A DNA stretch of 58,289 nt, from assembly GCA_036555125.1 (NCBI GenBank), contig DATBLY010000068.1, positions 1 to 58,289 on the forward strand, read 5' to 3'. Made by a program: the position numbers and the translations under genes. Below the pieces are notes generated by a model. It saw nothing but the letters and a program-made list of their open reading frames with translations. It had not been told where the DNA came from and searched no databases. This document shows positions 1 to 7,986 of this stretch, in pieces; within the stretch, counting starts at the first letter, position 1; every line of letters starts with the position of its first letter. The stretch comes from DATBLY01 sp036555125. GTDB taxonomy: Bacteria > Actinomycetota > UBA4738 > HRBIN12.

Positions 1-1355
1 CGCCAGTTCACGAACGTGGGGCGGAACGCCGTCCGGCCGCCGTAGTCGGTCGTACCGACGTACACGCGCCCGTCCCCGAGGATCGCCCGCCCGATCTCGG
101 CGTTCAGCGCGTTCAGCCGCCCCTCGTCGAGGCCCTGCGGGCGATAGCGGAAGCACACGATGTTGAGGGGGACGTCGGCGAGGCGCTCCAGGTCCGGTTC
201 GCGGTCGACGCGGTCGGCCAGGTGCCGCGCGAGGTCCAGGCCGCGCTCGACGATCGCCCGGTAGCCGCCGCGGCCGTACGCGCGGAGCGTCGCCCACACC
301 GGGATCGCTCGGGAGCGCCTCGACATCTCCGGACCGAGCCAGCCCCAGTTCGGGCGCCGGTGCCCGACCCCCGGGAGGTATGCCGCGCCGACCCCACCGA
401 ACACCGGAGGGAGCCGCGACGGGTCGCGCAGGAACGCGAACCCGCAGTCGTAGGCCACGTTCAGCCACTTGTGGCCGTCGGCGATCACGGAGTCGGCGCG
501 TTCGACCCCCGCGACCAGATGCTCGGTCCGCGGCGAGAGCGCCGCGAACAGGCCGAACGCCCCGTCCACGTGCAGCCAGGCGCCGTAGCGCTCCGCGAGC
601 TCGGCCATCGGGACGACCGGATCGAAGTCGCCCGCGTTCACCTCGCCGGCGCTGCAGATCACGATCGAGGGCGCGCCGTCGAGCGCACGCAGCGCATCCT
701 CCATCGCCCCGAGGTCGGCGCGCCCGATCGTGTCCCGCGCGAACACCTGCACCCGGTCGCGGCCGATCCCGAGCATCCCGAGCGCCTTCACGTCGCTCGG
801 GTGGACGTAGCCGCCGGCCAGGACGGGCACGGGCGGGAGGCCCGCCATGCCGTCGCGGTCCACGTCGACGCCGTGCCGTTCCGCCCACCAGCTGCGCGCG
901 GCCGCGAGCGCGGTGAAGTTCGCCATCGTGGCGCCGGTGGTGAGCACCCCGCCCCACGTCGGGGGCAGCCGGAACAGATCGAGGAGCCACCCGACCGAGA
1001 CCGACTCGAGCCGGGCGGCGAGCGGCGACGCGTCCCACGCGCCCGCGCACTGGTCGATCGTCGCGGCGACCCACTCCGCGCCCATCGCCGCCGGGGTGAC
1101 GCCGCCGATCACCCAGTGGAAGAAGCGCGGGCCCGCCGAGCGCACGGAGGCGGGAACGCCCTCCTCGAGCAGCTCGCTCAGGGCCGACAGCGCCCCGTCC
1201 CCCTCCTCGGGGAGCGGCCCGCCGAACGCCGACTCGACGGACTCCGCGGCGGGCTCACGCACCGGCGCCGCGTCGAGCGTGGCGAGGTAGCGATCCGCCT
1301 CCTTGGCCACGAAGGTCGTCACGTCGGGGATCTCGTCGCGGGTCGGCTCGGGCAT
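1..1355 (-). CDS. PLP-dependent group II decarboxylase, 3' end cut off by the window edge
   Basis: The first 451 codons are visible; the C-terminus lies beyond base 1. The fold-type I decarboxylase signature is clear: a TTGATMAN phosphate-binding stretch at about residues 139-146, the cofactor-ring aspartate in HVDGAFG (D264) and the Schiff-base lysine in DGHKWLN (K296). This family, which includes aromatic-amino-acid and glutamate decarboxylases, removes CO2 from amino acids in the cytoplasm. I cannot tell the substrate. The ATG start is preceded by GAGGAG eight bases upstream and a TACGCT -10 candidate at 1384-1389. smpB lies upstream on the same strand, 77 bases away. Confidence 0.85.
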   Translation of the reverse strand, partial: MPEPTRDEIPDVTTFVAKEADRYLATLDAAPVREPAAESVESAFGGPLPEEGDGALSALSELLEEGVPASVRSAGPRFFHWVIGGVTPAAMGAEWVAATIDQCAGAWDASPLAARLESVSVGWLLDLFRLPPTWGGVLTTGATMANFTALAAARSWWAERHGVDVDRDGMAGLPPVPVLAGGYVHPSDVKALGMLGIGRDRVQVFARDTIGRADLGAMEDALRALDGAPSIVICSAGEVNAGDFDPVVPMAELAERYGAWLHVDGAFGLFAALSPRTEHLVAGVERADSVIADGHKWLNVAYDCGFAFLRDPSRLPPVFGGVGAAYLPGVGHRRPNWGWLGPEMSRRSRAIPVWATLRAYGRGGYRAIVERGLDLARHLADRVDREPDLERLADVPLNIVCFRYRPQGLDEGRLNALNAEIGRAILGDGRVYVGTTDYGGRTAFRPTFVNW

Positions 1356-1383
1356 CGCGGGCTCCTCGGTCGGTGGGTCGGCC

Positions 1384-1389
1384 AGCGTA
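1384..1389 (-). promoter_or_regulatory. -10 box candidate (TACGCT) for the PLP decarboxylase
   Basis: TANNNT hexamer on the minus strand 28 bases before the ATG at 1355, giving a leader of about 22 bases that contains the GAGGAG ribosome site. No clear -35 box is seen. Confidence 0.4.
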
Positions 1390-1432
1390 CCGAGGGAGTC
1401 GCGGGGCCGCCCCGCGGCCGGACCCGCCGCGG

Positions 1433-1903
1433 CTACCGGCGCCGGCCCAGCTCGCGCTCGATCTCGCGCGCCTGATCCCGCTCGGCGATCGACCGCCGCT
1501 TCTCGTACTCGCGCTTGCCGCGGCCGAGGCCGAGCTCGACCTTCGCCAGCCCGTGGGTGAAGTAGATCCGCAGGGGCACGAGCGCCAGCCGCTGCTCGGC
1601 CATCTTCGCGTCGAGCTTGTCGATCTCGCGCCGGTGCAGCAGGAGCTTCCGCGGCCGCACCGCGACGTGGCGGCGCTTGTCCCCCTGCTCGTACGGCGGG
1701 ATGTGCAGCCCCTCGAGCCACGCCTCGCCGTCGCGCACGCGGGCGAACGCCTCGGCCAGCGACGCCCGGCCGCCGCGCAGCGACTTCACCTCGTCGCCCG
1801 TGAGCCGGATCCCGGCCTCGAGCCGCTCGAGGATCTGGTAGTCGTGCCGCGCCTTGCGGTTGGACGCGACGGTCTTCTCGTCCTGCGGGTCGCGCGGCGC
1901 CAT
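1433..1903 (-). CDS. smpB: SsrA-binding protein SmpB
   Basis: The 156-residue product matches the usual SmpB length. SmpB binds tmRNA and delivers it to stalled ribosomes for trans-translation. Recognisable pieces are the N-terminal NRKARHDY segment, ERLEAGIRLTGDEVKSLR, and the basic C-terminal tail ending ERELGRRR that enters the decoding centre. It follows ftsX by 10 bases. No tmRNA gene is visible downstream. No Shine-Dalgarno is present; instead TAGGCT lies seven bases before the ATG, so the message is probably leaderless and the gene can be expressed independently of ftsEX. Confidence 0.95.
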   Translation of the reverse strand: MAPRDPQDEKTVASNRKARHDYQILERLEAGIRLTGDEVKSLRGGRASLAEAFARVRDGEAWLEGLHIPPYEQGDKRRHVAVRPRKLLLHRREIDKLDAKMAEQRLALVPLRIYFTHGLAKVELGLGRGKREYEKRRSIAERDQAREIERELGRRR

Positions 1904-1910
1904 GCGCGCC

Positions 1911-1916
1911 AGCCTA
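1911..1916 (-). promoter_or_regulatory. Leaderless -10 box TAGGCT of smpB, built on the ftsX stop codon
   Basis: TAGGCT is followed by seven bases and the smpB ATG. The TAG is also the ftsX stop codon (1914-1916). Confidence 0.6.
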
Positions 1917-2816
1917 GACGTCGAGGAAGCGGCGCATCCCGATCGTGCCGGCGACGATCGCGACGATCGCGGCGGCGATCAGGATCCAGGGCGCGATCGC
2001 CAGCACGTCGGAGTTCTGGACCAGCGGGAAGAACTGGATCTCGTCACGGAGCCGGTCCACGAAGACCACCTTCAGCAGGAACAGCGCGAAGATCGCGGCC
2101 GTCGCGCCCAGGAGCGACTCGACGAGCCCCTCGATCAGGAACGGCACGCGGATCCGCCAGTTCGTCGCGCCGACCAGGCGCATGATGCCGATCTCCTTGC
2201 GCCGGGCGAACATCCCCATCCGCAGCGTGTTCGCGATCAGCGCGACCGCGGAGGCGAGCATGATCACGGCGACCGACAGGATCCCGACCGAGAGCACGCG
2301 GGTGATCGCGACCAGCCGCGACAGGACCTCCCGGTAGTCCTGGACCGTGTCCACGCCCGGTTGCCCTTCCACCGCCGCCCGGACCTGCTCGAAGCGTGCC
2401 GTGTCGGCCAGCGTCACGCGTAACGACGCGGGGAGCGGGTTGTCCTCGGGATGCTGCGGATCGTCGCACTTGATGTTCTCGACGAAGATCGGCTGGTTCG
2501 CGAACAGCTCCTGGAACCGCACGCACGCGTCGTCCTTGCTCTCGAACCGGACCTGGTCCACCGCCGGAAGGGACTCCAGGCGGTCCGTCAGCAGCGCCAC
2601 CGTGTCGGGGTTGACCGGGTCCGTGAGGTACACGGCGACCTGCACGTTGCCGGTCCACGCGTCGATCACCAGGTTGAACTCGCGCGCGATCAGCAGGGCG
2701 AGCCCGAACAGGAACAGCGCGATGAACGCCGTCGACATCGCCGCGAACGCGACGATCCCGTTGCGGCGCAGGCCGGAGGCGGTCTCGCGGAAGTACCGCT
2801 CCATCACCCCGGCCAT
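1914..2816 (-). CDS. ftsX: Cell division protein FtsX
   Basis: This 300-residue membrane protein partners FtsE in the FtsEX complex, which transmits ATP hydrolysis to periplasmic peptidoglycan hydrolases at the septum. One membrane segment (about 21-43) is followed by an extracytoplasmic domain holding two cysteines (DDACVRF and IKCDDP), then three C-terminal membrane segments (about 175-198, 222-247, 270-293). The start is the ATG at 2816, because it shares one base with the ftsE stop (TGATG), implying translational coupling. A longer in-frame reading upstream would run through ftsE and is rejected. MERYF at 2804 is an alternative start. Confidence 0.93.
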   Translation of the reverse strand: MAGVMERYFRETASGLRRNGIVAFAAMSTAFIALFLFGLALLIAREFNLVIDAWTGNVQVAVYLTDPVNPDTVALLTDRLESLPAVDQVRFESKDDACVRFQELFANQPIFVENIKCDDPQHPEDNPLPASLRVTLADTARFEQVRAAVEGQPGVDTVQDYREVLSRLVAITRVLSVGILSVAVIMLASAVALIANTLRMGMFARRKEIGIMRLVGATNWRIRVPFLIEGLVESLLGATAAIFALFLLKVVFVDRLRDEIQFFPLVQNSDVLAIAPWILIAAAIVAIVAGTIGMRRFLDV

Positions 2817-3493
2817 CAGCTGTACACCCCGCGCGCCTGGTCCCGGACCACGTGGCCCTTCTCGAGCTCGACGACGCGCTTGCGCATCGCGTCCACGATC
2901 GCCTGGTCGTGCGTGGCCATCACGACGGTGGTCCCGATCCGGTTCACCTTGTCCAGCAGGCGCATGATGTCCACGCTGGTGTTCGGGTCGAGGTTGCCGG
3001 TGGGCTCGTCCGCCAGCAGGACCAGCGGACGGTTCACGCACGCACGCGCGATCGAGACCCGCTGCTGCTCGCCCCCGGAGAGCTCGTCGGGATAGCTGTT
3101 GAGCTTGTCGCCGAGGCCCACGTACTCGAGGATCTCGGGGACGCGCTGGTCGATCACGTGCTTGGGCTTGCCGATCACCTCGAGCCCGAACGAGACGTTC
3201 TCGAACACGGTCTTGTCGGAGAGCAGCTTGTAGTCCTGGAAGACGGTCCCGATGTTGCGCCGCAGGTAGGGCACCTTGAACGACGAGATCTTGGCGAGGT
3301 TCTTGCCGGCGACGTAGACGTCGCCCTTCGTCGCCTCCTCCTCCTTGAGCAGGAGGCGGATCATCGTCGACTTCCCCGACCCGGACGGGCCGACGATGAA
3401 GACGAACTCGCCCTTCTCGATCTCGACGGTGACGTCTTCGAGCGCCGTGACGCCGTTGCGATACGTCTTCGTGACGTGCTGGATGCTGATCAT
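2816..3493 (-). CDS. ftsE: Cell division ATP-binding protein FtsE
   Basis: A 225-residue ABC ATPase of typical FtsE length. Visible motifs are the Walker A GPSGSGKST (35-43), the Q-loop VFQDYKLL (Q86), the signature LSGGE (138-142) and Walker B VLLADEP (158-164). It forms the cytoplasmic half of FtsEX. A TAGCCT box at 3535-3540 would give a leader of about 35 bases with no clear ribosome site. In Streptomyces and Mycobacterium, prfB lies directly upstream of ftsE; here a membrane protein on the opposite strand separates them. Confidence 0.96.
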   Translation of the reverse strand: MISIQHVTKTYRNGVTALEDVTVEIEKGEFVFIVGPSGSGKSTMIRLLLKEEEATKGDVYVAGKNLAKISSFKVPYLRRNIGTVFQDYKLLSDKTVFENVSFGLEVIGKPKHVIDQRVPEILEYVGLGDKLNSYPDELSGGEQQRVSIARACVNRPLVLLADEPTGNLDPNTSVDIMRLLDKVNRIGTTVVMATHDQAIVDAMRKRVVELEKGHVVRDQARGVYS

Positions 3494-3534
3494 CGGATGG
3501 AGGGGTTCGAACGAGGGTTCGGTGGAGCCGGACC

Positions 3535-3540
3535 AGGCTA
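3535..3540 (-). promoter_or_regulatory. -10 box candidate TAGCCT for ftsE-ftsX
   Basis: TANNNT hexamer on the minus strand in the 93-base divergent gap between ftsE and the YfhO-type gene. Confidence 0.4.
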
Positions 3541-3572
3541 CCAGCTCCCCTCGCGGAACCCGGGAGCGTCGC

Positions 3573-3578
3573 TAGGCT
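3573..3578 (+). promoter_or_regulatory. Leaderless -10 box TAGGCT of the YfhO-type gene
   Basis: TAGGCT is followed by eight bases and the ATG at 3587, with no Shine-Dalgarno in between. Confidence 0.5.
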
Positions 3579-3586
3579 GATGGGCC

Positions 3587-6043
3587 ATGACCTCCACGGC
3601 CGTCGACGCGGTGGCGCCGCCGCGCGGCGCCGACCTCCGCGCGACCGACGGGCCCTGGCGCCGCGCCGCGGCGGCGTGCGCCGGCCCGGCCCTGATCGTC
3701 GGCCTGGTCCTGTTCGCGCTGCGGGGCTTCGCGTTCCACCCGCTGCTGACGAACGACCACCCCGACCTGCTGTCGTTCTGGCTGCCGCGGCTCGGCTTCC
3801 TGGGCCGCTCGCTCGCCGCCGGCCACGTCCCGCTCTGGAACCCGTACGAGATGGTCGGCTACCGCTTCGCCGCCGATCCGCAGAGCGGGTTCCTGTACGC
3901 GCCGGCGATGGCGCTGTTCAGCGCGCTGTCGCCGGGCGCCGCGCTCCGCGCGCTGATCGTCCTGAACCCGCTCCTCGCCGGGCTCGGCCTCTACGGGTTC
4001 CTGCGGCTCGAGCGGCTGACGCGCCTCGCGGCGACCGCCGGCGGGCTCGCCCTCGCGATGGCGATGTCCACGTCCGAGCTCGCGATCTCGATCCCGTTCG
4101 CGGGCTTCCTCGCATGGACGACCGTCGTCCTGATCGGGGCCTCGGGCTACCGGCAGGCGGGCCGGTGGTCGAGCCGGTTGCTGTGGCTCGCGCTCGGCGC
4201 GTTCGCCTGGTCCCAGGTCGCGAACGCGCACATGAGCCACGGCCTGGTGATGTGCTCGCTGCTGGTCGCGTCCTACCTGATCGCCTACGCCGTGGCGGAC
4301 GTCCGGGCGGGCGCCGCGCGCGGCTGGCCCGCCGCCGGCCGCGTCGCCCTGTTCCTGGCGGCGATGCCGCTCGCGAGCCTGGCGGTGCTGATCCCGCGGC
4401 TCGCGTTCATCGGGTCCTCGAGCCTGCACGTCGGCTACGACGCCCTGGGCGAGCCGCTCAAGGAGACCGCGAACCTCCAGGAGCGGCCGATCGTGACGAA
4501 CGGCGTGTGGGCCGCGTGGCCGCTCGCCTTCGGCATGGCGCCTGGCGCGTACCTCGGCGTGACGCTCCTGCTCGCGGTGCCCCTCGCGCTGCGCCCCCGA
4601 CGATGGCGCCCGCTCGTGTGGGGCGTCGGGGGGGCGTTCGCCCTGACGTGGATCCTGATGCTGAACGCCGTGGTCGCGGCGGGCTGGTTCCGTTCCCTCA
4701 TGGGCCGCGTCCCCTTCGGCGACGTGTACCTGCACAACCCGGGGCGCCTGCGCTACCTCGCGTGCATCGCGCTGCCGGTGCTGGGGGCGGTCGGGCTGCA
4801 GGGCCTGCGCGACGTGCCCCTCGAGCCGCGCCGAGCCGCCTGGTGGCTGGGCGGCGGCGTCGGCGTCCTGCTCGTGCTGCCGCTCGCGTTCGGCGCAGAG
4901 CCGGTGCGCCTGGTCCTCGTCGCGGCCGCGATGCTCGTGGCGGCGCCGGTCCTGTACGCGCTCGCGACCCGACGCTGGCGGTGGGCGGCGGTGGGCGTGG
5001 TCGCGATCCTCGCGGTCGAGCTCACGGCGAGCGCGATCGCCTCGAGCACCTATCAGGGGGGCACGGTGTTCACGGGGCTCGAGGCCGGTGCCCATCCGAA
5101 CCTCGTGCCGCAGCCGCTGCGGTACCCGGACATCCCGGAGGCCGACTACCTGCGACCGACCCGGTTCGTCCAGATCCTGCGCGACCAGGACGAGCGGTAC
5201 CTGACGTGGGCGCCGCCAGCCGCCTTCTTCGAGAAGGGGTACCTGTTCGCCCAGCGACCGCAGGACTGGCCGGCCCTCGCGATGGAGCGCGGCACCCTGT
5301 TCGGGATCCCCGACGCGCTCGGGTACAACCCGGTCCAGATGCTGCGGTACTGGACCTACATCCGGGCCACGAACGCCCTGGACGTCTTCTACAACGCGTC
5401 GGTGATCTCCCGTCCGTCGCTCGAGGACGTGCGCCTGCTGGGGATCCGATACCTGGTCGTGCCCCAGGGCACCGCCGACCGCACCCTGCCGGGCCGGGTC
5501 GTCGCGCGCGCCGACGACTACGAGCTGATCGAGGTGTACGGCTGGGAGCCGCGCGCGTCGGTGGTCACGGACTGGACGGTCGCCGACCACCCGGTGGACG
5601 TGCTCCGCGCGGTGCTCGCGCCGGGGTTCGATCCGGGGAGGGTCGCCGTCCTCGAGTCCGACCCCGGCATCGCCCCCGCGCCGGGCGGCGCGTCGTCCAC
5701 CGGACGCGTGATCGCGTCGACGCCCGAGGACGTGCGGATCGCGGTCGACGCCGCCGCGCCGTCGGTCCTCGTGGTGCGCACGACGTACGACCCGGGGTGG
5801 ACCGCCACGGTGGATGGACGCCCGGCGCCCGTGATCGCGACCGACCACCTGATCCAGGGGGTGCCGGTCCCGGCCGGGTCGCACGAGATCCGGCTGACCT
5901 ACCGTGACGCGGACCTCGACCGCGGGCTGGCGGCCGGGTCGATGGTCTGGCTCATGCTCGTGGGCGCGATCGGCATCGCGTGGGTGCTCGAGCGACGCCG
6001 GGCGCCGACGGCCCCCGCACCGCCGCCGGCGCCCTCCGGCTAG
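3587..6043 (+). CDS. YfhO-type multi-pass membrane protein
   Basis: The 818-residue product starts with a short cytoplasmic tail and has about a dozen hydrophobic segments, the first near residues 32-50. The loop after it reads NDHPDLLSFWLPRL and then PLWNPYEMVGY, typical of YfhO-like proteins. A large soluble C-terminal domain carries the family-like YDPGWTATVDG and VPAGSHEIRLTYRD strands just before a last membrane helix. In other bacteria YfhO proteins are GT-C-fold enzymes linked to glycosylation of wall polymers; that role here is inference. It is transcribed against its neighbours, dividing the ftsE and prfB genes, and its TAG stop shares the bases CTAG with the prfB stop. Confidence 0.8.
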   Translation: MTSTAVDAVAPPRGADLRATDGPWRRAAAACAGPALIVGLVLFALRGFAFHPLLTNDHPDLLSFWLPRLGFLGRSLAAGHVPLWNPYEMVGYRFAADPQSGFLYAPAMALFSALSPGAALRALIVLNPLLAGLGLYGFLRLERLTRLAATAGGLALAMAMSTSELAISIPFAGFLAWTTVVLIGASGYRQAGRWSSRLLWLALGAFAWSQVANAHMSHGLVMCSLLVASYLIAYAVADVRAGAARGWPAAGRVALFLAAMPLASLAVLIPRLAFIGSSSLHVGYDALGEPLKETANLQERPIVTNGVWAAWPLAFGMAPGAYLGVTLLLAVPLALRPRRWRPLVWGVGGAFALTWILMLNAVVAAGWFRSLMGRVPFGDVYLHNPGRLRYLACIALPVLGAVGLQGLRDVPLEPRRAAWWLGGGVGVLLVLPLAFGAEPVRLVLVAAAMLVAAPVLYALATRRWRWAAVGVVAILAVELTASAIASSTYQGGTVFTGLEAGAHPNLVPQPLRYPDIPEADYLRPTRFVQILRDQDERYLTWAPPAAFFEKGYLFAQRPQDWPALAMERGTLFGIPDALGYNPVQMLRYWTYIRATNALDVFYNASVISRPSLEDVRLLGIRYLVVPQGTADRTLPGRVVARADDYELIEVYGWEPRASVVTDWTVADHPVDVLRAVLAPGFDPGRVAVLESDPGIAPAPGGASSTGRVIASTPEDVRIAVDAAAPSVLVVRTTYDPGWTATVDGRPAPVIATDHLIQGVPVPAGSHEIRLTYRDADLDRGLAAGSMVWLMLVGAIGIAWVLERRRAPTAPAPPPAPSG

Positions 6044-7165
6044 GCGTCCTCCGTGCCCGCCGCCGAGGCCCGCCGGCGGAGCTCCGCCTCGATGAACCGG
6101 TCGAGGTCGCCGTCGAGCACGCGCTGCGGGTCGCCGACCTCCTCCTCGGTGCGGTGGTCCTTGACCATCTGGTACGGCGCCAGCACGTACGAGCGGATCT
6201 GCGAGCCGAAGTCCACCGCCTTGCGCTCGCCGCGGATCGAGGCCATCTGCTCCTCGCGCTCCCGGCGCTGCAGCTCGGCCAGGCGGGCCTTCAGGATCGC
6301 CATCGCGACCGCCCGGTTCTGCATCTGCGAGCGCTCGTTCTGACACGCCACGACGATCCCGGTCGGCAGGTGCGTGATCCGGACCGCCGAATCGGTCGTG
6401 TTCACCGACTGGCCGCCCGGACCCGACGAGCGGTAGACGTCGATCCGGAGATCGCCCTCGTCGACCGGGACGTCGTCGGCCTCGGTCTCGTCGAGCGCGG
6501 GGATCACGTCGAGCGAGGCGAACGACGTGTGGCGCCGCTTCTGCGAGTCGAACGGGCTGATCCGCACGAGGCGGTGGACGCCCCGCTCCGCCGAGAGCAG
6601 GCCGTAGGCGTTCGGCCCGTGCACCTGGAACGTCGCCGACTTGATCCCGGCCTCCTCGCCGTAATGGATCTCGTCGACCTCCGCCTTGAACCCCTCGTTC
6701 TCCGCCCACCGCGTGTACATGCGCAGCAGCATGTCGGCCCAGTCCTGCGACTCCGTCCCCCCCGCCCCGGCGTTGATCGTCGCGATCGCGTCGTTCGCGT
6801 CGTACTCGCCGGACAGCAGGGCCGCGAGCTCGACCTTCTCGAGCTCCTGGGCGAGCGCATCGACCGACCCGGTCAGCTCGCGCTCGAGGTCGGGGTCCGA
6901 GCCCTCCTCGGCCAGCAGCTCGTCGAGCGCCTTGACATCGTCCGCCTTGCGCTGCAACGACTCCCAACGGTCGACGTCGGCCTTCAGCCGGGCGAGCGTG
7001 GTGGTCAGCCGCTGGCCGCGAGCCGGGTCGTCCCACAGCGCCGGATCCGAGGCCTCCAGCTCGAGCTCGGCCGTCCGGGCGCGCTTGCCGTCGACGTCAA
7101 AGGAACTCCTTCGCGGCGGAGACGCGCTGCGCGAGCTCGTCGATCCGTTCGGTGTGGTCGCTCAT
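6040..7165 (-). CDS. prfB: Peptide chain release factor 2, with programmed +1 frameshift
   Basis: RF2 ends translation at UGA and UAA. The gene is in two frames: 22 codons from the ATG at 7165 end at an in-frame TGA (7097-7099) inside CTTTGAC, and the main frame resumes with GAC at 7098, giving 374 residues. An internal AAGGAG (7106-7111) sits three bases before the CTT slip codon, the spacing of the known RF2 recoding site. In the joined protein the anticodon-like SPF (about 203-205) marks RF2 and GGQ (about 250-252) is the peptidyl-hydrolysis motif. The +1 shift lets low RF2 raise its own synthesis. TACACT six bases before the ATG suggests a leaderless message. An annotation that begins at the internal methionine codon near 6957 would miss the N-terminal 69 residues. 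Confidence 0.95.
7097..7111 (-). promoter_or_regulatory. RF2 programmed +1 frameshift element
   Basis: On the minus strand the order is AAGGAG, TTC, CTT, TGA, C. The Shine-Dalgarno-like hexamer, the three-base spacer, the slippery CTT and the in-frame UGA followed by C are all present. Both flanking frames encode RF2-like sequence. Confidence 0.95.
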
Positions 7166-7171
7166 GCCGCG

Positions 7172-7177
7172 AGTGTA
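7172..7177 (-). promoter_or_regulatory. Leaderless -10 box TACACT of prfB
   Basis: TACACT, six bases, then ATG on the minus strand; no ribosome site in front of the start. Confidence 0.45.
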
Positions 7178-7301
7178 TCCACCCATGCCCGCCGGTCACG
7201 GGTCGCCGACGCGGACGAGCCCCGGGCGGCCGAACCCATGGCGTGTCGGACGTCACCGCGCGCCGGTCCGCCCCGGCACCGACCGACGACCCTGCCGCGC
7301 C

Positions 7302-7307
7302 TACCGT
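7302..7307 (+). promoter_or_regulatory. -10 box candidate TACCGT for the first CHQCR gene
   Basis: It sits in the context CCTACCGT, 45 bases before the ATG. The second CHQCR gene has CCTACGGT at a similar distance, so the two promoters look alike. Confidence 0.4.
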
Positions 7308-7352
7308 CCGATCCAGACGCGCCGATGACGCGACGGAGCGAAGGGAGGCGCC

Positions 7353-7766
7353 ATGAGCGCGCAGGGAACCCTCACCGCCGGGAGGACCGGACACGTCCCG
7401 ATGTGGCCCATCGTGGTCGCGATCCTCGGGGTGACCGCGGGGATCGTCGGCCTCACGATCGGCCTCACGCTCCCCAGGGACGCGACCTCCGACGTCGTGG
7501 CCACGGTCGCCGCGACCGAGGTCGCCGCGAACTCGAGCGCGGCCGTCCGCGAGGCCGGCGTCTACGCGACCACGCGGCCGGCCACCGTGTTCCCCGGGGC
7601 GCTCGAGACGGCCGGCGTCGTGATCCCGCAGCTGGACCCGGCCGCCTTCGCGAGCGACCAGGCCGCGAAGGTGCGAGCCCGGTACGGAGCGATGGCCGGC
7701 TTCGGCAGCACGGGCGCGCAGGAACCCATCGTGATCGGCGGCTTCGTCTGCCACCAGTGCCGATGA
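7353..7766 (+). CDS. Small membrane protein with C-terminal CHQCR motif (paralogue 1)
   Basis: I do not recognise a family. The 137 residues comprise a 16-residue N-terminal tail, one membrane helix (about 17-40) and an Ala-rich exported region. The end is VIGGFVCHQCR, matching the end of the next gene's product. The shared terminal pattern is I-x-I-G-x-x-[IV]-C-H-Q-C-R, while the rest differs. By positive-inside reasoning the cysteines should face outside. They could bind a metal, form a disulfide or be a processing or anchoring signal; it is not a c-type haem site, which would be CxxCH. The start is well supported by AAGGGAGG in front of the ATG. Confidence 0.75.
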   Translation: MSAQGTLTAGRTGHVPMWPIVVAILGVTAGIVGLTIGLTLPRDATSDVVATVAATEVAANSSAAVREAGVYATTRPATVFPGALETAGVVIPQLDPAAFASDQAAKVRARYGAMAGFGSTGAQEPIVIGGFVCHQCR

Positions 7767-7785
7767 CGAGCCGCGGGCCCGGGAC

Positions 7786-7810
7786 GGGCGGCCGGCGCAG
7801 CCGGCCGCCC
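7786..7810 (+). terminator. Hairpin terminator after the first CHQCR gene
   Basis: An 11-bp perfect GC stem (GGGCGGCCGGC) with a GCA loop starts 20 bases after the stop codon, followed by TTC but no long T-run. Confidence 0.65.
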
Positions 7811-7889
7811 TTCGCGTACGTGGGTCCTCGGGGGATCCGGTGTCGCGCGGCCTTCGACGGGGTCCACGAACGTGACGGACATCACCCGC

Positions 7890-7913
7890 GCTCGGTGGCG
7901 GGGGCCACCGAGC
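7890..7913. promoter_or_regulatory. Inverted repeat upstream of the second CHQCR gene
   Basis: Perfect 10-bp arms GCTCGGTGGC/GCCACCGAGC are separated by GGGG. It ends 17 bases before the TACGGT -10 candidate at 7931, so it covers the -35 region. It could be an operator or a second terminator for the gene before. Confidence 0.4.
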
Positions 7914-7930
7914 CGTGCGCCGCATGGCCC

Positions 7931-7936
7931 TACGGT
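7931..7936 (+). promoter_or_regulatory. -10 box candidate TACGGT for the second CHQCR gene
   Basis: TANNNT hexamer in the context CCTACGGT, 50 bases before the ATG at 7987. Confidence 0.4.
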
Positions 7937-7986
7937 TCGCACGTGAGGTCGCGACGGAGCGGCCGAGGGGACACGAGGAGGCGGAG

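Noticed and set aside
222..1475. Long plus-strand open frame opposite the PLP decarboxylase
   Set aside because: Arg/Pro/Ala-rich shadow of a clear minus-strand enzyme; GC-rich third positions keep opposite frames open.
3572..7036. Minus-strand frame running through yfhO and into prfB
   Set aside because: Low-complexity shadow; real genes in this stretch are the plus-strand YfhO-type gene and prfB in another frame.
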